64,000 bases of DNA from Mycobacterium europaeum (GTDB lineage Bacteria; Actinomycetota; Actinomycetes; Mycobacteriales; Mycobacteriaceae). Each line of letters opens with the position of its first letter. Position 1 is the stretch's first letter. The notes beneath the pieces were generated by a model. It did not search any database. It saw only the letters and a list, made by a program, of their open reading frames with translations, and had not been told where the DNA came from. This document shows, in pieces, positions 24,170 to 33,347 of the stretch. Made by a program: the position numbers and the translations under genes. The stretch spans positions 79,137 through 143,136 of the forward strand of contig NZ_LQOU01000035.1 of assembly GCF_002102155.1 (NCBI RefSeq). Reading direction: 5' to 3'.

Positions 24170-24812
24170 TCAGCAAGGCGACACCAGTGTCGGTGACCTC
24201 GACGTCCACGCAGGATAGATCGGCCACGACGACGTTGGCGTCTGCCAATTCGGACGCGCGGTGGGTGGTCGTGACGGCGAGCACTTGCGCCCCCGCGGCC
24301 CGCCCAGCGCCGACCCCCGCGGGCGCATCCTCGACGACTACGCACTCCTGGGCGTCGAGGCCCATCGCGGCGGCCGCTTTGAGGTAACTCTCGGGATTTG
24401 GCTTGCCGTCCGACACGTCCTCTGCACCGATCAGCAATTTCGGGGCGGGCAGCTGCGCCGCCGCCAGTCGGGCAGCCATCAACGACCGCGGCCCCGAAGT
24501 CACTGCAGCCCAGTGACTATGCGGCAGAGCGTCAAGCAGTCGGCGTGCTCCCGGTAGCGCCACGACACCATCGACGTCAGCGAGCTCTTGCAGAGCCAGT
24601 AGCCGGGCCGTCGCAGCGACGCGGTCGTGTGGTGCGACGAATTGCGCGACGGTGTCCTCGGTCCGCCTGCCATGACACACCTTGAGCACCTCTTGGTAGT
24701 CGACGCCGTACTCGTCGGCCCAGGTGCCCCAGGACCGTTCGACGGTGGCGGTCGAGTCGACCAGGGTGCCATCGATGTCGAACAAGATCCTCTTACCGTG
24801 CAGCACCGCCAT
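24162..24812 (-). CDS. HAD-superfamily hydrolase (phosphatase)
   Basis: The 216-residue protein contains the four HAD motifs: I D-I-D-G-T-L-V-D near residue 12, II T-S-G near 107, III Lys in D-G-K-P-N-P-E-S-Y near 136, and IV E-D-A-P-A-G-V near 159. The helical cap insert after motif I places it with phosphoglycolate-phosphatase-like and sugar-phosphate phosphatases (subfamily IA). It is soluble and complete, and probably dephosphorylates a small sugar phosphate. It stands alone in the island. Confidence 0.9.
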   Translation of the reverse strand: MAVLHGKRILFDIDGTLVDSTATVERSWGTWADEYGVDYQEVLKVCHGRRTEDTVAQFVAPHDRVAATARLLALQELADVDGVVALPGARRLLDALPHSHWAAVTSGPRSLMAARLAAAQLPAPKLLIGAEDVSDGKPNPESYLKAAAAMGLDAQECVVVEDAPAGVGAGRAAGAQVLAVTTTHRASELADANVVVADLSCVDVEVTDTGVALLIN

Positions 24813-25254
24813 AGGCTGCACCCTAACGGGGTGGGCCCGCGCACCGGCGGGATGTGTCTCTGCCCACATTCGCCCCGTGGAATGCGCTGGCTCACAGGAC
24901 ACTTCATTGAGCTGCCGCGTCGGCGCCGCGGGCACGCTGACGACGGAGCGCTACGCGTCCGCGATCGTTTGCCCTCAACGACCCTTTTCGACAGTGTTCG
25001 AGGCGCCCCGGTCGAAGCTGGTGGGGTCGTCACCGGTGAGAACCGCATGTCACACGGGCTTTCGGTCGACGGCCGAAGTGACGAGACGCGGCCGCGCCAT
25101 TCAGCTGGCCGTCTTTGCTTTACGCGCGTTGAGCAACGATGTAAAGGCGAACCAGGGAAATTTAACGGCTCTTTCGCCAAATATCTCTATTCGCAATGCA
25201 CTGATACCATGCGTTCAGTCAATTGCTTTGGCCTCCGCCTGCCGCTACCCAACG
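24813..25254. other. Non-coding or decayed stretch
   Basis: No frame in this 442-bp interval has convincing protein character. From about 25100 it becomes clearly A/T-richer, which may mark the promoter of the methyltransferase and the change to foreign sequence. Confidence 0.45.
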
Positions 25255-26226
25255 ATGCCGCGCCAGGCGTTTGAAGCGTGCGTGACGGAAGGATTGTTGG
25301 TGCGGACAGCCACCACACGAGCTCAATACGAGTTTATTCACGGGATTTTGCAGCACGAAACCACCGCCCTGAACTTTACTTTGTCGGTGTTGGAACACAG
25401 TTACAAATCCCATTTTCCCGATTATTCCGGCGACGTGCGAGCGACCCTGGAAGACGTATCCAAGTACTTGCTGGCGGCCGATAATGGGCGTGAACTTTAC
25501 CAAGCGGCCGAAGAGGTGCACACACGATTCTTCACATCCGAGGGAGACGGGTCGTGGTTCAGCGAGGGCTACTCGGCGTATAAGTCACAGCGCAAGCCGG
25601 TGCAGGACTTCAAGAATTTCGCCGATGCCATCAGCGGAAGCACGGTGCTCGATTTCGGCAGCGGCCGCGGTCATTTAGCTGCGCTGATCGCACGTGCCGG
25701 CTACGACTGCTACACCACCGACGTCATGGACTACCGCGGCGCCGACGCCGCACATCTGCCGTTTCGGCAGATGGCTTCGCCCGTCGACGTGCCCTATGCG
25801 GACGACATGTTCGACAGTGCGATCGTCAAGACCGTCCTGCATCACGTGGACGAACCCGACTTGATTCCGTTGCTTAAGAATTTGCGCCGTGTCGCACGGC
25901 GGTTGATCATCGAGGAAGACACCTACGCCGTCCCCGCCGCGGCCCAAGGGATTGCGGCGGAGCAAATCGAGCTAAGGGAATTCGCTAAGCTGGACGAAAG
26001 CGATCAATTTCGGACGCTCGTGCTTATCGATTTTTTTGGCAACGCCGTCGCTCAGGGTCTGGTCGATATGAATTTTGGTTGCCAATTCAAGCGCGTCGAC
26101 GAATGGCACTCGATATTCAAGAGCCTGGGTCTGCGAGTCGTCGATACCGACGTCGTGGGCTTCCGGCCGGGCAATATTCACAAAGCCTGCCAGGTTCGCT
26201 TCGTTGTCGATCGCGAGGAGTTGTAG
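25255..26226 (+). CDS. Class I SAM methyltransferase with N-terminal helical domain
   Basis: From the ATG at 25255 the product has 323 residues. The first 110 are helical and unfamiliar; the catalytic fold begins with T-V-L-D-F-G-S-G-R-G-H-L (SAM-binding motif I near 126), then D-V-M-D-Y-R-G-A-D and a motif IV-like D-D-M-F-D-S-A-I-V-K-T-V-L-H-H-V-D. The frame is open further upstream without a good start or ribosome-binding site, so the N-terminus is uncertain. Codon use is less GC-biased than the chromosome, suggesting transfer. The target is unknown. Confidence 0.75.
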   Translation: MPRQAFEACVTEGLLVRTATTRAQYEFIHGILQHETTALNFTLSVLEHSYKSHFPDYSGDVRATLEDVSKYLLAADNGRELYQAAEEVHTRFFTSEGDGSWFSEGYSAYKSQRKPVQDFKNFADAISGSTVLDFGSGRGHLAALIARAGYDCYTTDVMDYRGADAAHLPFRQMASPVDVPYADDMFDSAIVKTVLHHVDEPDLIPLLKNLRRVARRLIIEEDTYAVPAAAQGIAAEQIELREFAKLDESDQFRTLVLIDFFGNAVAQGLVDMNFGCQFKRVDEWHSIFKSLGLRVVDTDVVGFRPGNIHKACQVRFVVDREEL

Positions 26227-26376
26227 GGAACAGGCTATTTAGCTCGGTCATTCAAGCCCACGGTGATCCCGCGATGCGGACTCGGTATCGACACCCGCGC
26301 CGCAGGATGGGCGCGACCTGATCTACGAAGTCACCACGACGCGCTTCCCGGCGACGGCCAGGGCCGTCGACCGCGC

Positions 26377-26414
26377 TCAACTCCCCCATTCGGGGAGTGT
26401 CAAGGATCAACCGA
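26377..26414 (-). repeat. 38-bp direct repeat, copy 1
   Basis: It matches 27813-27850 at 32 of 38 positions in the same orientation. It lies 41 bp after the stop codon of a P450 gene and contains ACTCCCC/GGGGAGT, a perfect 7-bp stem with a 5-base loop. It may act as a terminator or mark a recombination junction. Confidence 0.6.
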
Positions 26415-26455
26415 AACACTGTCAGGCGCACCGGCAATCTCGGCACCTTCGCTTC

Positions 26456-27601
26456 TCACGTCGGCCACTGCAATGGCATGGTGATCGGGCCGAGTCGGGT
26501 GCTATCGTCGCCGACGTTCAACTCGACACGGCCTGGCGGTGCCACCGTGAATCTGGGGATACAACGCACGAACTCGGCGACAAGGACGCTCAGCTGTACT
26601 CGGGCAACGTGCATTCCGAGACATCGGCGCGACCCGGCTCCGAATGAGTAGTACGGGCGGCCGTGGACTTTGTCGTCGCTGTACGTGATGAGATAACCGC
26701 CGTCCAAATTCAACGTGCGCAATGAGAGTTCCAGTTCGGTTAGCGGCGGCACCCTTACCCCACCGATGGTGATCTCCTCCAGGGTGACGCGCGGGCAATA
26801 GCCGAGCGGAGAGTAAAGGCGCACCACCTCGTTGATAAATGTTCCGATTTGGTCGGGGTGTCGGATGAGGAGTGACCGTAACTGCGGGTCGGTGGCCAGC
26901 TCGAACAGGGCAAAACCGATTCCCGCCGTCGTCGTCTCGATTGCCGCACCGAACAGCAGCAAGACGAAGCTCAGTATTTCCACTTCCTCGAATTCGTCGC
27001 GGAGGGCGGCAATGATCCCCGGCGGCCTGGCTGTGGAAATTGCTTGGCTGACGTATTCGATCAGGTCGGCATGGAAGGGCGCGCTCCTGGGGAATTCCGC
27101 TTGCTGCGCCAGTAACCGCAGCAGCGCCTCAAGACTTCCCGCCGGCAATCCGAGCAGCGTCAGCAATGTCTGGGTCGCCAGTCGGCGGCCGATCTCGCCG
27201 ACGGCCTCGCACTGGCCCTTCGCAGCCACCGCGTCGACGAGCGCCGCGGCGTGCTCCTGGATGGATGGCATGAGCCAGGCCAACGCTCGTGGCCTGAACA
27301 GCGGGTTGAGAACCGCCCGGTACCTGGCGTGTTGGGCGGGTGCCGCGCCGGTGGGTACCCAGGGGTGAGCGTCGTCGTGGCCCCGCATCGGATGGGTGAG
27401 TCTGGTCGTGTCGCGCAGAAGCGCCACGATGTCCTCGGGTCGCGTCGGGCAGATCGCGCCGCGGCGGGAAACGACCAGCGGGCCAGTCCGCCGCGCCTCG
27501 ATCTGCTCGACGCGCTCCTGAGCCCGGCCCAACTGCCAAATGAGCCGTGTCGTCACGTTTCGTCTCCATTGCGCCGCAACGTAGTTCGGTTTCGGGTCCA
27601 C
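26456..27601 (-). CDS. Cytochrome P450
   Basis: The 381-residue cytosolic P450 has a normal I-helix (G-A-A-I-E-T-T-T), K-helix E-V-V-R-L and haem loop F-G-A-G-S-R-R-C-L-G with Cys327. It should hydroxylate a hydrophobic substrate using electrons from a ferredoxin; the only ferredoxin in the window is at 36605. It is the last gene of the minus-strand catabolic arm, separated from the CoA-transferase by 286 bp, and sits between two copies of a 38-bp direct repeat, so it may be a separately acquired cassette. Confidence 0.93.
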   Translation of the reverse strand: MDPKPNYVAAQWRRNVTTRLIWQLGRAQERVEQIEARRTGPLVVSRRGAICPTRPEDIVALLRDTTRLTHPMRGHDDAHPWVPTGAAPAQHARYRAVLNPLFRPRALAWLMPSIQEHAAALVDAVAAKGQCEAVGEIGRRLATQTLLTLLGLPAGSLEALLRLLAQQAEFPRSAPFHADLIEYVSQAISTARPPGIIAALRDEFEEVEILSFVLLLFGAAIETTTAGIGFALFELATDPQLRSLLIRHPDQIGTFINEVVRLYSPLGYCPRVTLEEITIGGVRVPPLTELELSLRTLNLDGGYLITYSDDKVHGRPYYSFGAGSRRCLGMHVARVQLSVLVAEFVRCIPRFTVAPPGRVELNVGDDSTRLGPITMPLQWPT

Positions 27602-27812
27602 ACCGATCGCGTCGCCTGCTGCGCGATGTTAGCCTTCGCGTGCGCCCCAGCGCGGGCCTGACGAGACGATAGAAATCCTCCGGACATGTCGCCGTCGACC
27701 TCTCGGCGGTTGTCGGACCTTCGGGTAGAGGTCCGGAACATTCAAGCTTAACGGCTGGTGAACCGCCCGGTGGGTCCGGAGACTCCGGACATGCCGGAGC
27801 GGTCAGCCACGA

Positions 27813-27850
27813 TCAACTCCCTCGTCTGCGGAGTGTCAAGGATCAGCCGA
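27813..27850 (-). repeat. 38-bp direct repeat, copy 2
   Basis: It lies 37 bp after the stop codon of the CoA-transferase gene, almost the same position as copy 1 has relative to the P450 stop. The stem is weaker here (5 bp). Confidence 0.6.
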
Positions 27851-27887
27851 CGTCATACGGAACTTTGAGTGGGGCATGCGCCGGTGT

Positions 27888-29060
27888 TCAGATTGCGCCA
27901 GTCGAACGGAGGCGCTCCATTGCGGCCGCGTCGTAGCTCGCCAGGGTGCGGAGCAACTCTTCCGTATGCTGCCCGACGTGCGGCGCCGCCGGCGGTGCAA
28001 ATCCGTCGTCGGGTTTGGTCTTGATGCACGTCCCAATCAATCGCTGCGACGTCCCGTCTGGTTGAGCCTGCTCGTAGACCAGTCGGCGAGCCTTCGCGTG
28101 TTCGTCGTCGAACAGGTCTGCGTCCAAGAATGCTGGTGCTCCCGCAATATCGGTCGCAATGAAGAAGTCGGTCCATTCCTTGCGGGTGCGCTCCTTGAAA
28201 ATTGCCGTCAGCTCCCCGCGCAGCCGGGCCTCTGCCTCGACATCCTCCCCCGGCTTCAGGCGCCCCGGTTCGAAGAGATCCATCCTGTCGAGTGACTCGC
28301 AGAATCTCAGCCAGAACTTGTCCTCCAGAGCGTTGAACACCACGTAGTTGCCGTCGCTCGTTCGGTAGTACTGGTAGCGAAGCGAAGCGCGGATTCCCTC
28401 GCCGTAGGCCGGTTGACCGTTCGCCAGCGCCGTGAGGTGCTGAAAGTTCCAGTTGATCGCCGCATCGACCTGCGCTACTTCGATGTACTGCGGCTTGCCG
28501 TCGCGCCCGGCCGCGTGCAGCGCGGCGAGTACACCCATCGCTGCGTACAGCGGTCCCGCCAGAACACCTGTCGTGCCTGTGGCCGCCCCCGAGAGGCGTG
28601 GCGTTCCATCCGCATCGATGATCGGCGGGCTCAAGCCGGCGAAACAGTCGAAGGACAGCCCGTGTGTGGGTAATCGGGTGTAGGGCCCATAGCTGCCCAT
28701 ACCATTGAGCACGCAGTAGACGACTGTCGGGTTGACGGCGACGATGTCGTCGTAGCTGAAGCCGAGCCGGTGGGCGGTTCCGTAACGTAGACCGTCGATC
28801 ACGACCTCCGACTTCGCGGCCAGGCGGCGGAAAGCCTCTTGACCCTCAGTCGTTTTCAGGTTTATTGCCACGCTCTTCTTGCCGCGGTTCCAGTGAGAGT
28901 CCTGTAGCTCGCCGCCGGAGACCGCCGAACCGCGGAAACCACCGCCGCCCGGCGGCTCCACTTTGATCACCTCCGCGCCTAGGTCGGCCAGATGCCCGCC
29001 CAGTGCGTCCGCGGAGAACAGTGACACTTCCAGGACCCGGACGTCCCTGAGAAGCTCCAT
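27888..29060 (-). CDS. CaiB/BaiF family CoA-transferase
   Basis: This 390-residue class III CoA-transferase moves CoA between acyl-CoA and a free acid. The N-terminal R-V-L-E-V-S and G-A-E-V-I-K-V-E-P-P motifs are typical; the expected nucleophile Asp199 is present in Y-I-E-V-A-Q-V-D-A. It follows the aldehyde dehydrogenase by 17 bp in an operon of P450, amidohydrolase, dehydrogenase and transferase, so it likely activates the acid that the dehydrogenase makes. The substrate is unknown. Confidence 0.93.
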   Translation of the reverse strand: MELLRDVRVLEVSLFSADALGGHLADLGAEVIKVEPPGGGGFRGSAVSGGELQDSHWNRGKKSVAINLKTTEGQEAFRRLAAKSEVVIDGLRYGTAHRLGFSYDDIVAVNPTVVYCVLNGMGSYGPYTRLPTHGLSFDCFAGLSPPIIDADGTPRLSGAATGTTGVLAGPLYAAMGVLAALHAAGRDGKPQYIEVAQVDAAINWNFQHLTALANGQPAYGEGIRASLRYQYYRTSDGNYVVFNALEDKFWLRFCESLDRMDLFEPGRLKPGEDVEAEARLRGELTAIFKERTRKEWTDFFIATDIAGAPAFLDADLFDDEHAKARRLVYEQAQPDGTSQRLIGTCIKTKPDDGFAPPAAPHVGQHTEELLRTLASYDAAAMERLRSTGAI

Positions 29061-29077
29061 GACGCGACCTTTCTCCG

Positions 29078-30604
29078 CTACATCATCGTGATTGATTTCA
29101 GTTCGGTGTATTCCTCGAAGCCCCAGCGCCCCTGCTCGCGGCCGAGTCCACTCTGCTTGAAGCCGCCGAACGGCCCCCCGCCGTTGAACATGCCGCGCGC
29201 CGGTAGAGACCAGCCGGGGCCCTGCCCGCCACCCGGATTGGTTCCCAGATCGACACCGGGCGCGACAGTGTGCACCATGATGTTCCCGGTTCGGATCTGC
29301 CTGGCGACATTGAATCCCCTTGCGGCATTGCGGGTCATCACCAGACCCGCCAGACCGTAGATGGAGTCGTTCGCAATGCGGATGGCTTCGTCTTCGGAGC
29401 TATAGGTCATCACCGCCAGTACAGGCCCAAAAACCTCTTCCTGACATAAGCGCATTTCGTTGCGGCAGTCGACAAACGCCGTCGGCTCATAGTAGAAGCC
29501 GCGTTGCAGATGTTCGGGACGTTTGCCGCCGGCCACCAACCGCGCACCTTCCTCCAGGCCCGACCGAACGAAAGATTCGACTCGCTGACGCTGCTGATCC
29601 CTGATAAGCGGCCCGACGACACTGGCGGGATCACGCGGATCGCCGACGGTGATCATGGGAGCCATGGCTTTGACGCCCTCGACATACGCTTCGAGCAAGT
29701 GCTCGGGCAACAGAAGTCGCGATGTGACGGTGCATGCCTGTCCGGCATGCATCAACACCTGTCCGAAACCGATTCCCGCGACATCGCTTTCGGTGACATC
29801 GTCCAGAACGATGTGCGCGCTCTTGCCGCCTAGCTCCAGCTGTGCGCGTTTCATCGTGGCCGCCGATAGTTCGCGAATGCGTCGACCGGTCGCCGTCGAA
29901 CCGGTAAACCCGACCATGTCGACGCCTCGGTGAGTACACAGCTCCTCCCCCACGTCCGCACCGCCCACGACCACGTTGAACACACCGGGCGGAAGGCCGG
30001 CTTCCTCGCTGACTTTGGCCAGCTCCAGGGCGTTCATCGGGGTCCATGGATGTGGCTTGAGCACCACAGTGCAGCCGACGGCCAAGGCGGCCAGGCACTT
30101 CTGGATGTTGATCGAGAAAGGAAAATTAAACGGCGTGATCACTCCGACCACCCCGACCGGTTCGCGGACCACCGTCACGCCGCCCAGGCCAGTCGGCGAA
30201 ACCACGGGCCCGCCCGGTGCCTCCACCCACGTCACATCGTGTTCAACGAACTCGCCGTAGTAGTGGGCCGCCTCGATGGCGCCACCAACCTGAATCAGGT
30301 CGGTGATGAAGCCGGTCGAACCGATCTCCGCGACGACCAGCTCTCGAAGTTCCGCTTTGCGCTGGTCGAGGATCTCAGCGAACCGCTTGATGATCCTTGC
30401 CCGTTCCCGGACCGACATCCAGGGCCACGGGCCTTCGTCGAAAGCCCGCCGGGCAGCCTCGACCGCCATGGCCGCTTGCTTCGGTCCACCGTCGACGACT
30501 CGGCCGATCAAATCCTCGGTCGCCGGATCGATGACGTCGATGGTGCCGAGGGCGTTGTCGCTCAACCACTTACCGTCGATAAAGCTCTGGTACTCCCGCA
30601 TCAA
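29078..30604 (-). CDS. NAD(P)-dependent aldehyde dehydrogenase
   Basis: The 508-residue enzyme has the complete ALDH catalytic set: oxyanion Asn160 (T-P-F-N), Lys183, general base Glu257 in L-E-L-G-G-K, and nucleophile Cys291 in G-Q-A-C-T. It oxidises an aldehyde to an acid in the cytosol. It lies 20 bp after the amidohydrolase gene and 17 bp before the CoA-transferase gene. Together with the alcohol dehydrogenase at 36802 it supplies the alcohol-to-acid steps of the inferred pathway. Confidence 0.96.
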   Translation of the reverse strand: MMREYQSFIDGKWLSDNALGTIDVIDPATEDLIGRVVDGGPKQAAMAVEAARRAFDEGPWPWMSVRERARIIKRFAEILDQRKAELRELVVAEIGSTGFITDLIQVGGAIEAAHYYGEFVEHDVTWVEAPGGPVVSPTGLGGVTVVREPVGVVGVITPFNFPFSINIQKCLAALAVGCTVVLKPHPWTPMNALELAKVSEEAGLPPGVFNVVVGGADVGEELCTHRGVDMVGFTGSTATGRRIRELSAATMKRAQLELGGKSAHIVLDDVTESDVAGIGFGQVLMHAGQACTVTSRLLLPEHLLEAYVEGVKAMAPMITVGDPRDPASVVGPLIRDQQRQRVESFVRSGLEEGARLVAGGKRPEHLQRGFYYEPTAFVDCRNEMRLCQEEVFGPVLAVMTYSSEDEAIRIANDSIYGLAGLVMTRNAARGFNVARQIRTGNIMVHTVAPGVDLGTNPGGGQGPGWSLPARGMFNGGGPFGGFKQSGLGREQGRWGFEEYTELKSITMM

Positions 30605-30624
30605 ACGAGTCCGTCGGCCGTTGA

Positions 30625-31830
30625 CTACGTCAACGTTGGATACGGGGCGGGCTCGAAGTCGAAGACCCGGCGAGCGTTACCCTGCAGGATCTTGTACTTG
30701 TCGAGGTCGGACCGGCCGTCGAGTGCCTTATGGGCGGCCTGGAGGGAGTTGGGCCACAGGCTGTCGGTGTGCGGGTAATCCGTTTCGATCATGACGTTGT
30801 CGACGCCGATGAAGTCGAGATTGGCCGCACCGAAGTCGTCCTCGATGAAGCAGCCGTACATGTGATCGCGGAAGAGCTGGCGCGGAGATTCCGGGAAGAT
30901 GTCGGGATCGGTGGGCACAGGGGTCAGGCGCATCGTGCCCGGGTCAACCGCCCAGTTGTTGGCGCGCAGGTATTGGTAGTCGGCGGCGACATGTTCGGCG
31001 CGCTCGATGAGGTAGGGGATCCAGCCGATGCCACCCTCGGCCAGCACGATCTTCAGATCGGGGTACTTTTGCAGCTTGCCCGAGAACAGCCAGTCGGTGG
31101 TGGAATTCGCCAGGTTGAGGTTGATGTTGACCGCCTGAACCCCGAAAGGCGCGTCAGGCGACGTCGTCGGGCTGACCGAGGACGATCCGATGTGTGTGCA
31201 CAGCGGCATCTTCGTCTCGTTCACCACCGCGAAGAAATCGTCCCATGCCCCCGAGTGGATGGACGGAAATCCCAGCGGGTGCATGTTCTCCGAGAAGGCA
31301 ATGGCTTTGGCGCCCTTGCCGGCGCACCGTAGCGTCTCCTCGGCGGCCAGTCGGGCATCCCAGAGCGGGACAATGACCATCGGGATGTAGCGACCGGGCG
31401 CCGCCGCGCACCACTCATCGATGACGAAGTCGTTGTACGCCCGCACGCACTTGAGACCCAGGTCGCGGTCACCGAGGTGGGCGAACATCTGACCACAGAA
31501 CCGGGGGAAGAAGGGAAAGTTCACTCCCGCGATCACATGATCCTCGTCCATGTCGGGGATGCGTGCCACCGGGTCGAAGTATGCACGAGGCATCTCGTCG
31601 TAATTCACTGGCAGCGGGGAGTACTCGGGGGGCCTTTGGTGAGCCGCGACCAAGATGCCCATCACCGACGCGCGCGCTTGCTCGTAGACCCACGTATCGA
31701 CGCCGTCGATACGCTCGACGTGTGGCACTCGATCGCGGTCGGCGGCCGACGCGCGGTCGACCCATAGGTTCGGCGGCTCGATGATGTGGTCATCGACAGA
31801 GATCATCCATTGAAGATCTTGCTTGTCCAC
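30625..31830 (-). CDS. Amidohydrolase-2 family metal enzyme
   Basis: The 401-residue protein is a TIM-barrel amidohydrolase of the ACMSD/decarboxylase group. Metal-ligand candidates are D-D-H-I-I-E at the N-terminus, the His of C-T-H-I-G-S in the middle, and the late Asp of I-E-T-D-Y-P-H-T-D. Members decarboxylate or hydrolyse C-C bonds; many mycobacterial paralogues occur beside P450s and CoA-transferases with no assigned substrate. It lies 65 bp after the P450 and 20 bp before the aldehyde dehydrogenase in the same operon. Confidence 0.9.
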   Translation of the reverse strand: MDKQDLQWMISVDDHIIEPPNLWVDRASAADRDRVPHVERIDGVDTWVYEQARASVMGILVAAHQRPPEYSPLPVNYDEMPRAYFDPVARIPDMDEDHVIAGVNFPFFPRFCGQMFAHLGDRDLGLKCVRAYNDFVIDEWCAAAPGRYIPMVIVPLWDARLAAEETLRCAGKGAKAIAFSENMHPLGFPSIHSGAWDDFFAVVNETKMPLCTHIGSSSVSPTTSPDAPFGVQAVNINLNLANSTTDWLFSGKLQKYPDLKIVLAEGGIGWIPYLIERAEHVAADYQYLRANNWAVDPGTMRLTPVPTDPDIFPESPRQLFRDHMYGCFIEDDFGAANLDFIGVDNVMIETDYPHTDSLWPNSLQAAHKALDGRSDLDKYKILQGNARRVFDFEPAPYPTLT

Positions 31831-31895
31831 GGGTTCCTCCCTGATTTTGCTATTACGTTGGCCGCGAGGCGATATCGGCGGTCACCGGCCGCCTC

Positions 31896-33122
31896 TCACT
31901 GGGCGACGCGGTTGCCCGGGCTGAAGACGACCGGCAGGGCGCGGTAACCCCGAGTGACCGAGTTCCCGTGGAAGTCAACTTTCGCCCCAGGGGGAATCAC
32001 GTAGTCGGGTATCCGATTCAAGGTCTGCTCGACGCCCACCCGGAACTCGAGCCGGGCGAGATTGGACCCCAGACAGCGATGGACGCCGGCCCCAAACCCG
32101 AGGTGGCGGTTTGTCTGGCGGTCGAGAATGCACTTGTTGGGCTCGTCGAACTCGCGCGCGTCGCGGTTGGCAGCCGCATAGTTCACGACGACCGTTTCAC
32201 CGGGACAGAACTTCTGGCCGCTTAGTTCAACCTCTTCCGCGACTGAGCGATGCAGTCCGTGGACCGAACCGGCGAACCGGATGAATTCCTCTATCGCCGT
32301 GGGCATCAACTCGGCTTCGCGTACAAGCCGATCGCGCTCCGAAGCATGGGAGCCCAGATGGAAGAAGGCGAACGACATTGCACTAGATGTTGTTTCGAGC
32401 CCCGCCTGCACCAGTAGCATCACATTCGCGACAACGTCGTCAAAGCTCAGTTTTTCGCCGTCGATTTCGGCGGCGAGCAAGACATCGATCAAGTCGTCAC
32501 GCGGCGGTTCACCACGACGTTTGTCGATCTCCTCGCGTACGCGGAGGTAAAGATTCGTCATCGAACCGTTCCGGACCTCTTCGCTCTCACCATTGATCGC
32601 AAGGTCGGCTGTCTCGATGTAGAGCGGCACGTCCTCAACGGGCATGCCGAGTAGATACCGGAAGAACACGATCCCAGGCTGCTGCCATGCGACGTCGGCG
32701 AGATCGCCGCGGCCCAATTCGATGAAGTTGTCGATCAGCCCGTCGGTGACCGCCCGCACCCGGGGCTCCAAGTCCTTCATGCGACCAGGAGAGAAATACG
32801 GGTTGAGAACTTTGCGAAGCTGCTGCTGCCGCGGCGGATCCAAGGTGATCACGATGTCACCGAACGACATCGGGGAGCCTTCCATCCCGACGGGCTTGCT
32901 GGAAAAAGTGCGCCAATCACGCAAGATCTCGTAGCACTCGTCGTAGCGGGTGGCGACCCACGCACCCCCCGGCGTAGGGCCCAGGAATGGGACGTCCTGG
33001 TGACTGAACGGTCCGTTCTCCCGCATCACCGAGTAGACCTCGTAGAGGAAGTCTTGGTCGTTGAAATCCTCGTGACGAAGATCGAGGTTCCGGGCGTGTT
33101 CCTCCGGTGATTTGCTCACCAT
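31896..33122 (-). CDS. Cytochrome P450, first gene of the minus-strand operon
   Basis: The 408-residue P450 has I-helix Q-A-G-L-E-T-T, K-helix E-F-I-R-F and haem loop F-G-A-G-V-H-R-C-L-G with Cys350. It is full length for a bacterial soluble P450. It heads an operon with the amidohydrolase, aldehyde dehydrogenase and CoA-transferase, and its promoter region carries a TetR-type operator shared with the plus-strand operon that encodes a ferredoxin. That makes the ferredoxin a likely electron donor. It probably begins degradation by hydroxylating the substrate. Confidence 0.95.
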   Translation of the reverse strand: MVSKSPEEHARNLDLRHEDFNDQDFLYEVYSVMRENGPFSHQDVPFLGPTPGGAWVATRYDECYEILRDWRTFSSKPVGMEGSPMSFGDIVITLDPPRQQQLRKVLNPYFSPGRMKDLEPRVRAVTDGLIDNFIELGRGDLADVAWQQPGIVFFRYLLGMPVEDVPLYIETADLAINGESEEVRNGSMTNLYLRVREEIDKRRGEPPRDDLIDVLLAAEIDGEKLSFDDVVANVMLLVQAGLETTSSAMSFAFFHLGSHASERDRLVREAELMPTAIEEFIRFAGSVHGLHRSVAEEVELSGQKFCPGETVVVNYAAANRDAREFDEPNKCILDRQTNRHLGFGAGVHRCLGSNLARLEFRVGVEQTLNRIPDYVIPPGAKVDFHGNSVTRGYRALPVVFSPGNRVAQ

Positions 33123-33240
33123 AAGCCGTCCTTTTCGACACCGGAAGTGCGCATGCCGACACCGTGGTCACGCCACTGTCCATGTGCCATCTTCGCCGGC
33201 CCTCGGATTTCTCGCACACGCCGAAATTTGCTTTGGCAGC

Positions 33241-33280
33241 ACAGTAAATCGTCGGCTGAGCGGAGTCAAGTCGCACTCGA
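33241..33280 (-). promoter_or_regulatory. Promoter and TetR-type operator of the P450 operon
   Basis: On the minus strand TTGACT (33269-33264) and TACTGT (33246-33241) are separated by 17 bp. The near-palindrome TCAAGT-CGC-ACTCGA (33266-33280) overlaps the -35 box, as a repressor site would. The same arrangement occurs at 34070-34110. Confidence 0.65.
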
Positions 33281-33347
33281 TAACTATCTGGGGCCACTTG
33301 CGTGCGAGCTTCCCCTCAGGCGACGGGTGCTCGCTAAGGTATGTGTG

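Noticed and set aside
24724..25254. N-terminal extension of the island methyltransferase by 177 codons
   Set aside because: The extension overlaps the antisense of the HAD gene start and shows no domain; no ribosome-binding site supports it.
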